From contig JAESUZ010005105.1 in NCBI GenBank assembly GCA_017311185.1, positions 124,001 to 188,000 of the forward strand: a DNA stretch of 64,000 bases, written 5' to 3'. This stretch comes from Proteles cristata cristata (lineage: Eukaryota; Chordata; Mammalia; Carnivora; Hyaenidae). Positions 58,683-64,000 of this stretch are shown piece by piece. Every line of letters begins with the position of its first letter. The stretch's first letter is position 1. The notes beneath the pieces were generated by a model. The model was not told where the DNA came from. It saw nothing but the letters and a program-made list of their open reading frames with translations, and searched no databases. The position numbers and the translations under genes are program-made.

Positions 58683-59690
58683 TGTCAACCTAAAATTGTC
58701 AAGAAGCAAGAATTAAGCAAGAGCATTTGTTTGGGATCAAACAATTGCAATCTAGGGTACACAGATTTGGAAGCAAACTAATTAGTGTCCTACTAGGCAA
58801 CAAAAGCCAGGAGGTTTTTAAGCAAATAGAGAATGCTTGCATAAGTTGTTCACAAAGAAATTTTTATGGGTGTTGGCAACAGAATGCTTATCTTGATTGA
58901 ATATAATTGGCTGCTAAGGCTGTCACTAAGCACTCTCTTACTGTTTGTAACAAGTGCAGCTGTTTAGGCTGGGTCCTTGGAATATTTCAGGTTTGCCCCA
59001 GTACAAATGTTAATGGTTCCACCCATGAGGACTTGCATAAGATAAGGCCCATCTTCCTAATGTCCTCCTGGCTCCATTTAAAAAATCCCTGACATAAGTA
59101 ACCCCATTTTCTTAAAGAATGATTTAATACTTAATGTTTTTTTGTTTTGTTTTCTGAGAGAGAAGCACATAAGCAGGAGCAGGGGAGGGACAGAGACAGA
59201 GGTTGAGAGAGAAAATCTCAAGCAGGCTCCCTGCTGTCAGCACAGAGCCTGATGCTGGACACAAAATGTGAGATCATGACCTGAGCTGAATGACTTAACT
59301 GACTGAGAGACCCACGTGCCCTGTGACCCCATTTCATTTCACCTTTCACAACACCTATAGTTAACAATAATGTATTTACACTTAGAATTTGTTAAGACGA
59401 TAGAAAATATGTTAAATGTTCCTAGCACAATAAAACATCTCAAAATATACATACATGCATTTTTCAGAAAAAAAGGAAAGAGGCCTTTCTAAATATGATT
59501 TTCAGTGAGTACCTAAGTCTAAAGCTTGATACTAGTTAAGATTCCTATACTTGATTACCAACTCATCATCCAACAACACCTATTGTTAATAAAAAGAACC
59601 ATCCCTTTGAGACTTCACATTTTGTAAAATCCTAAGGACATGTTTATGCTTTGCTCGTGAAAATTTATGAAAAGAACATCGAGATAGCTA
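58683..59690 (-). repeat. 5' LTR of the antisense retrovirus, split by a SINE
   Basis: Plus-strand TGTCAACCTAAAATTG at 58683 is the LTR end next to the primer site. It matches 52498 onward. Beyond the SINE at 59111-59322 the match resumes ('gaccccatttcatttcacct' with 'gactccatatcatttcactc' at 52911). The outer limit near 59690 is estimated from 'aaaatcctaaggac' at 59625 matching 'aaaatcctaagaac' at 53454. Confidence 0.55.
59111..59322 (-). mobile_element. CAN-SINE in the LTR, antisense
   Basis: A diverged copy with an eroded head. Flanked by GT(A/G)ACCCCATTT at 59098-59109 and 59323-59334. Confidence 0.85.
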
Positions 59691-59954
59691 CTATTTGGTA
59701 AAAAACAGAATAAGCTCAGAAAATAACACATTCATCACAGTTATAAGACTAGTACTGTTATGAACAATAAGGATGTACCAGCTGGATGAGATTATGATTT
59801 ATAATCAGAAATATCTATTTTGTCCTCATTCACTTTAGAACTCATAAACCATTGTAATTTCCAAAGTAATGGAGGCAATAAAGGCAATCTTTTGTTATGT
59901 TAATAAAGTGACTTTGAAGCCCCTGTCAACCTAAAGATGGAGGTGGGCTGCCAG
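59691..59954. other. Non-coding stretch left of the young L1
   Basis: No gene seen. The last 30 bases continue directly into 63259 if the L1 is removed, so this belongs to the same LTR-like remnant described there. Confidence 0.4.
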
Positions 59955-59969
59955 AAGAAGCAACCATGT

Positions 59970-62960
59970 CAGAGCAACAAGAATGCCCTAAACCCAGTAG
60001 AAGAAGAGAAATAGTAAAAATTAGAGCGGAAATAAAAAACATAGAGACCAAAGAAACAATTGAACAGATCCATGAAACCAAGAGTTGGTTTCTTGAAAAT
60101 GTAAACAAAATTGACAAACCTCTAGCCAGACTTATCCAAAAGAAAAGAGAGAGCACCCAAATAGACAAAATTATGAATGAAAATGGACTTATTACTGGGG
60201 CGCCTGGGTGGCTTAGTTGGTTAAGCGTCCGACTTTCGCTTAGGTCATGATCTCGCGGTTCGTAGGTTCGAGACCCGCATCGGACTCTGCGCTGACTGCC
60301 AGCTCAGAGCCTGGAGCCTGTTTCAGTCTGTGACTCCCTCTCTCTCTGACCCTCCCTGCTCACGCTATCTCTCCCCTAGAAATAAATAAAAAATATTAAA
60401 AAAAAAAAAAGAAAGAAAAGAAAATGGACTTATTACAACCAAACCTTCAGAACTACAAGCAATTATCAGGGAATACTATGAAAAATTATATGCCAACAAA
60501 TTGGACAACTTAGAAGAAATGGACAAATTCCTAAACACACACTCACTACCAAAATTCACACGGGAAGAAATAGAAAACCTGAACAGACCCATAACAAGTG
60601 AAGAAATTGAATCAGTGATCAAAAATCTCCCAACAAATAAGAGCCCTGGACTGGATGGCTTCCCTGGGGAATTCTACCAGACATTTAAAATGGAATTAAT
60701 CCCAATTCTTCTCAACCTATTCCAAAAAATAGAAATCAAAGGAAAACTCCCAGACTCATTTTATTAAGGCAGCACCACTCTGATTCCCAAGCCAGACAGA
60801 GATCCAGCAAAAAAAGAGAACTACAGGCCAATATCCTTGATGAACGGATGCAAAAATTCTCAACAAGATCCTTGCAAATAGAATCCAGCAGCATATAAAA
60901 AGAATCATCCACCAAGATCAAGTGGGATTCATTCCTGGGTTACAGGGCTGGTTCAACATTCACAAATCAATCAATGTGATACATCATATCAGTAAAAGAA
61001 AAGATAAAAACCATATGATCTTGTCCATAGATGCAGAAAAAGCATTTGACAAAATACAGCATCCCTTCTTAATAAAGACTCTAGAGAAAGTAGGGATAGA
61101 AGGAACCTACTTAAACATCATCAAAGCCATCTATGAGAAATCCTCAGCTAACATCATCCTCAATGGGGATAAACTGAGAGCATTCCCCCTGAGAAGAGGA
61201 ACACGACAGGGATGTCCACTCTCACCACTGCTGTTTAACATAGTGCTGGAAGTCCTAGCATCAGCCATCAGACAACAAAAGGAAAACAAAGGCATCAGAA
61301 TTCGCAAGGAGGAAGTCAAACTTTCCCTTTTCGCAGATGCCATGAACCTCTACATAGAAAACCCGACAGACTCCACCAGAAGCCGGCTAGAACTGATCCA
61401 AGAATTCAGCCAAGTTGCAGGGTACAAAATCAACGTACAGAAATCGGTTGCATTTCTATACACCAACAATGAAGCAACAGAAAGAGAAATCAAGAAGCTG
61501 ATCCCATTCACAATTGCACAAAAAACCATAAAATACCTAGGAATAAACCTAACCAAGGATACAAGAGATCTGTATGATGAAAACTATAGAAAACTTATGA
61601 AGGAAATTGAAGAAGACACAAAGAAATGGAAAAACATTCCATGCTCATGGATAGGAAGAATAAATATAGTTAAGATGTCATTACTACCCAAAGCACTCTA
61701 CACATTCAATGCAATTCCAATCAAAATTGCACCAGCATACTTCTCAAAACTAGAACAAACTATCCAAAAATTTGTATGGAACCACAAAAGACCCCGAAGA
61801 GCCAAAGTAATCCTGAAAAATAAAACCAAAACGGGAGGGATCACCATCCCAGACTTTAGCCTCTACTACAAAGCTGTCATCATCAAGACAGTATGGTATT
61901 GGCACAAAAACAGACACATAGACCAATGGAACAGATTTGAGAACTCAGAAGTGGACTCAAAAGTATACAGCCAACTGATCTTCGACAAAGCAGGAAAGAA
62001 TATCCAATGGAAAAAAGACAGCCTTTTTACCAGATGGTGTTGGGAGAACTGGACAGCAACATGCAGAAGAATGAAACTAGATCATTTTCTCACACCATGC
62101 ACAAAAATAAACTCAAAATGGATAAAGGACCTGAACGTGAGACAGGAAACTATCAACACCCTAGAGGAGAAAGCAGGAAACAACCTCCTTGACCTCCACC
62201 GCAGCAACTTCTTACTTGACACATCCCCAAAAGCAAGGGAATCAAGAGCAAAAATAAACTGTTGGGACCTCATCAAGATTAAAAGCTTCTGCATAGCCAA
62301 GGAAACAACCCAGAAAATTAATAGGCAACCAACGGAATGGGAAAAGATAGCTGCAAATGACATATCAGATAAAGGGTTGATATCCAGAATCTACAAGGAA
62401 CTCACCAAACTACACGCCCGAAAAACAAACAACCCAGTGAAGAAATGGGCAGAAGATATGAACAGACACTTCTCCATAGAGGACATCCAGATGGCAAACA
62501 GACACATGAAACGATGCTCACCATCCCTCCTTATCAGGGAAATACAAGTCAAAACCACACTGAGATACCACCTCACTCCAGTCAGAGTGGCTAAAATGAG
62601 CCAATCAGAGAACTCTAGATGTTGGCGAGGATGTGGAGAAACGGGCACCCTCCTACACTGTTGGTGGGAATGTAAACTGGTACAGCCCCTCTGGAAAACA
62701 GTGTGGAGGTTCCTCAAGAAACTAACAATAGAACTCCCCTATGACCCAGCAATAGCATTGCTAGGAATTTACCCAAGGGATACACAAATACTGATGCATA
62801 GGAGCACATGTACCCCAATGTTCATAGCAGCACTCTCCACAATAGCTAAAACATGGAAAGAGCCTAAGTGTCCATCAACGGACAAAGGATCAAGAAGATG
62901 TGGTTTATCTATAGCATGGAATACTACATGACAGTGAGAAACAATGAAATCTGGCCATGT
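59970..62960 (+). pseudogene. L1 ORF2 (reverse transcriptase), inactivated
   Basis: ORF2 from the linker ([12 protein letters not shown]) through reverse transcriptase to the C-terminal Cys-rich region. Lesions in order: SINE at 60197-60420; TAA stop at 60765-60767 after LPDSFY; an apparent 2-base deletion near 60845 (TTGATGAACGGATGC); the catalytic FADD motif reads FADA (61330-61341), losing one of the two essential aspartates; and a small deletion near 62882 that shifts the frame, so the protein would end SIAWNTT at 62931 instead of the usual GGLGGT. The longest open run is about 60922-62931 (669 codons) and has no ATG of its own at the start (GTG). There is no endonuclease, so it cannot move by itself. 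Confidence 0.93.
60197..60420 (+). mobile_element. Young felid-type CAN-SINE in L1 ORF2
   Basis: Low divergence, GGGGCGCCTGGGTGGCTTAG head. Flanked by AAAATGGACTTATTAC at 60180-60195 and 60421-60436, inside ORF2. This is the latest event in the nest: LTR-like remnant, then L1, then SINE. Confidence 0.97.
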
Positions 62961-63258
62961 GTAGCAACATGGATGGACCTTGAGGGTGTTAGGCTGAGTG
63001 AAATAAGTCAGGAGAGAAGGACAAATATCATATGTTTGCACGTATAGAAGGAATAGGAGGAACTTGACGGAGGAACAAGGTGGAGAGGCAAACCATAAGA
63101 GACTCTTGAATGCTGACAAAAACTGAGGACTGATGGATGTGGGGGGGAGGGGGGATGGGCATGGAGGAGGACACTTGTGGGGATGAGCACTGAGTGTTAT
63201 GTGGAAACTAATTTGACAATAAACTATTTGTAGAAAAAAAAAAAAGAAGCAACCATGT

Positions 63259-63425
63259 ACAGAAGTTTGGATTTCAGTCCTACCTTCCTCACCTCTGGGA
63301 ATGGGAGAGGGGCTGGAGACTGAGTTCAATCACCAATAGCCAATGATTTAATCAATTATGCCTATGTAATGAAGTTTCCATTAAGAAACAAATGAATAGC
63401 ACCTCAGCTTGGAAAGACAGTGTTT
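63259..63425 (+). repeat. LTR-like remnant (continuation of 59925-59969)
   Basis: 'ggagaggggctggagactga', 'caccaatagccaatgattta' and 'atgcctatgtaatgaagttt' resemble a mammalian LTR seen in many genomes. I cannot name the family with confidence. Confidence 0.4.
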
Positions 63426-64000
63426 TTTAGTTCTGGCTAGGGTGCTGACTTTGAACTAGGTGCCCCTGGTCCCAGAAGGCGCCAGAAAAAACTGCACTGC
63501 AGCACTCCCGGCACCGTCCCTTTGGCGGCGAACTGGTGGCAGGCAGATGTGACGCGGACTCTGTGGACCTGAAGTTGCTACGTTCCCAAACGACTCGGGT
63601 TGTATCCCTGCTTGACCCTGGTGGATCTGAGGCTGCGACACTTCTCCCAACCCCACTCAACCCCCAGCAGCAGGGAAGCAACGACCTGCATGACTGTTTA
63701 GGGCAGTATAAACAAAGCCTGCAGACTGGGACCTGGAATCGAGGTGGGGTGAGGGGAAAAGAACTCAGCCCACCTTGGCTACATCCTTAGCATAAGGAGA
63801 TCAGACCCAAAGAAGTGATTTGCAATGCTGGGTTGAGAAGGCACTGGGGCAACGCCATTCTTCTCCCCACAACCGCCAAGGCCAGCTTCAGGGAACGGCC
63901 TGCAGACACAGTGGAGGCTAGGTGCCTACACCAAACCACGCATATCCCCTCCAGATAGCTGGTTGTTGTTGTTGTTGTTATTGTTTCTACCTGAGCCTGG
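63426..64000. other. GC-rich block at the right edge, unidentified
   Basis: Clearly GC-richer than the rest of the window, with several CpGs and frames open on both strands (63536-63790 plus, 63427-63681 minus), ending in a (TTG)n tract (63963-63980). The composition suits the 5' UTR of a retroelement or a promoter-like sequence that continues outside the window. The plus frame has no domain that I recognise, so I do not call a gene. Confidence 0.4.

Larger units (their letters stand above)
52498..59690 (-). mobile_element. Decayed endogenous retrovirus, class I-like, antisense
   Basis: The minus strand reads LTR, primer-binding site, gag traces, pol trace, env trace, polypurine tract, LTR. 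The two LTR-like ends (58683 to about 59690 and 52498-53500) are clearly related to each other, with roughly four in five bases matching in their best-aligned parts. About 5.2 kb lies between them, well short of an intact provirus, so much of gag-pol has been deleted. No long open frame remains. Later arrivals inside it are an L1 3' end (53711-54005) and SINEs (54826-54931, 59111-59322). The class I assignment rests on the env and RNase H-like traces; the tRNA-Leu-like primer site would also fit other groups. No flanking target duplication was found. Confidence 0.65.
59970..63243 (+). mobile_element. Young L1, 5'-truncated, with broken ORF2
   Basis: Flanked by a perfect 15-bp target-site duplication, AAGAAGCAACCATGT (59955-59969 and 63244-63258). 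It begins inside ORF2 after the endonuclease domain and runs through reverse transcriptase to the 3' UTR and an A tail. It is the longest of three copies of this family in the window and is itself split by a SINE at 60197. Compared with the copies at 3761 and 53783, the G-rich polypurine part of the 3' UTR is largely deleted (about 63070-63095). Confidence 0.95.

Noticed and set aside
62769..63329. A 186-residue minus-strand frame
   Set aside because: It is antisense to L1 ORF2 and 3' UTR, with proline-rich content from the G-rich tract.
1..64000. Search for CRISPR arrays, operons, phage or toxin systems
   Set aside because: The regular repeats present are microsatellites and SINEs; codon use, repeat content and gene types are mammalian throughout.

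Overview
The window is mammalian nuclear DNA, most likely from a cat-family (felid) carnivore. The evidence is many copies of the tRNA-Lys-derived CAN-SINE of the felid type (heads reading GGGGCGCCTGGGTGGC, internal pol III boxes, CT-rich 3' part, A-rich tail), a young L1 present in several near-identical 3' ends, and older mammalian repeats (L1M fragments, an MLT1-like LTR, MIR pieces). It is AT-rich, with no operons and no bacterial features. No tRNA, rRNA or CRISPR locus was found; the only tRNA-like sequences are the SINE heads.

The only intact host genes are four intronless olfactory receptor coding exons, all on the + strand: 13792-14730, 26575-27510, 37497-38432 and 49912-50847. All belong by sequence to the OR6C subfamily of class II odorant receptors and code for 312, 311, 311 and 311 residues. 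They form a tandem array spaced 11-13 kb apart. Each has a candidate 3' splice site 21-29 nt before its ATG, as expected for receptors whose 5' UTR is spliced onto a single coding exon. Three of them share a diverged upstream block of about 2 kb (starting near 22440, 35300 and 46390), so the duplicated unit included upstream DNA. A fourth copy of this block, at 42710-44200, has no receptor after it.

Layout: 1-13.5 kb is non-coding, with SINEs and a young L1 nested in an old L1. 13.8-14.7 kb is receptor 1. 15-22.4 kb is non-coding with old L1 pieces, an MLT1-like LTR and SINEs. 22.4-27.5 kb is duplicon A with receptor 2. 28-34.4 kb is a long, repeatedly interrupted old L1 that holds an unidentified poly(A)-tailed insert. 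35.3-38.4 kb is duplicon B with receptor 3. 39.5-42.7 kb is L1. 42.7-44.2 kb is the orphan upstream block. 46.4-50.85 kb is duplicon C with receptor 4. 52.0-52.45 kb is old L1. 52.5 to about 59.7 kb is a decayed class I-like endogenous retrovirus on the minus strand, with LTRs, a tRNA-Leu-like primer site, gag, pol and env traces and a polypurine tract. 59.97-63.24 kb is a 5'-truncated young L1 with a broken ORF2 and its own SINE insertion. 63.26-64.0 kb is an LTR-like remnant followed by a GC-rich block of unknown identity that runs off the edge.

The receptors would each act alone, one per olfactory neuron, rather than as a pathway. The rest of the window is mainly a record of retrotransposition between them. 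All coordinates and comparisons were read by eye, so repeat boundaries are approximate except where target-site duplications fix them.
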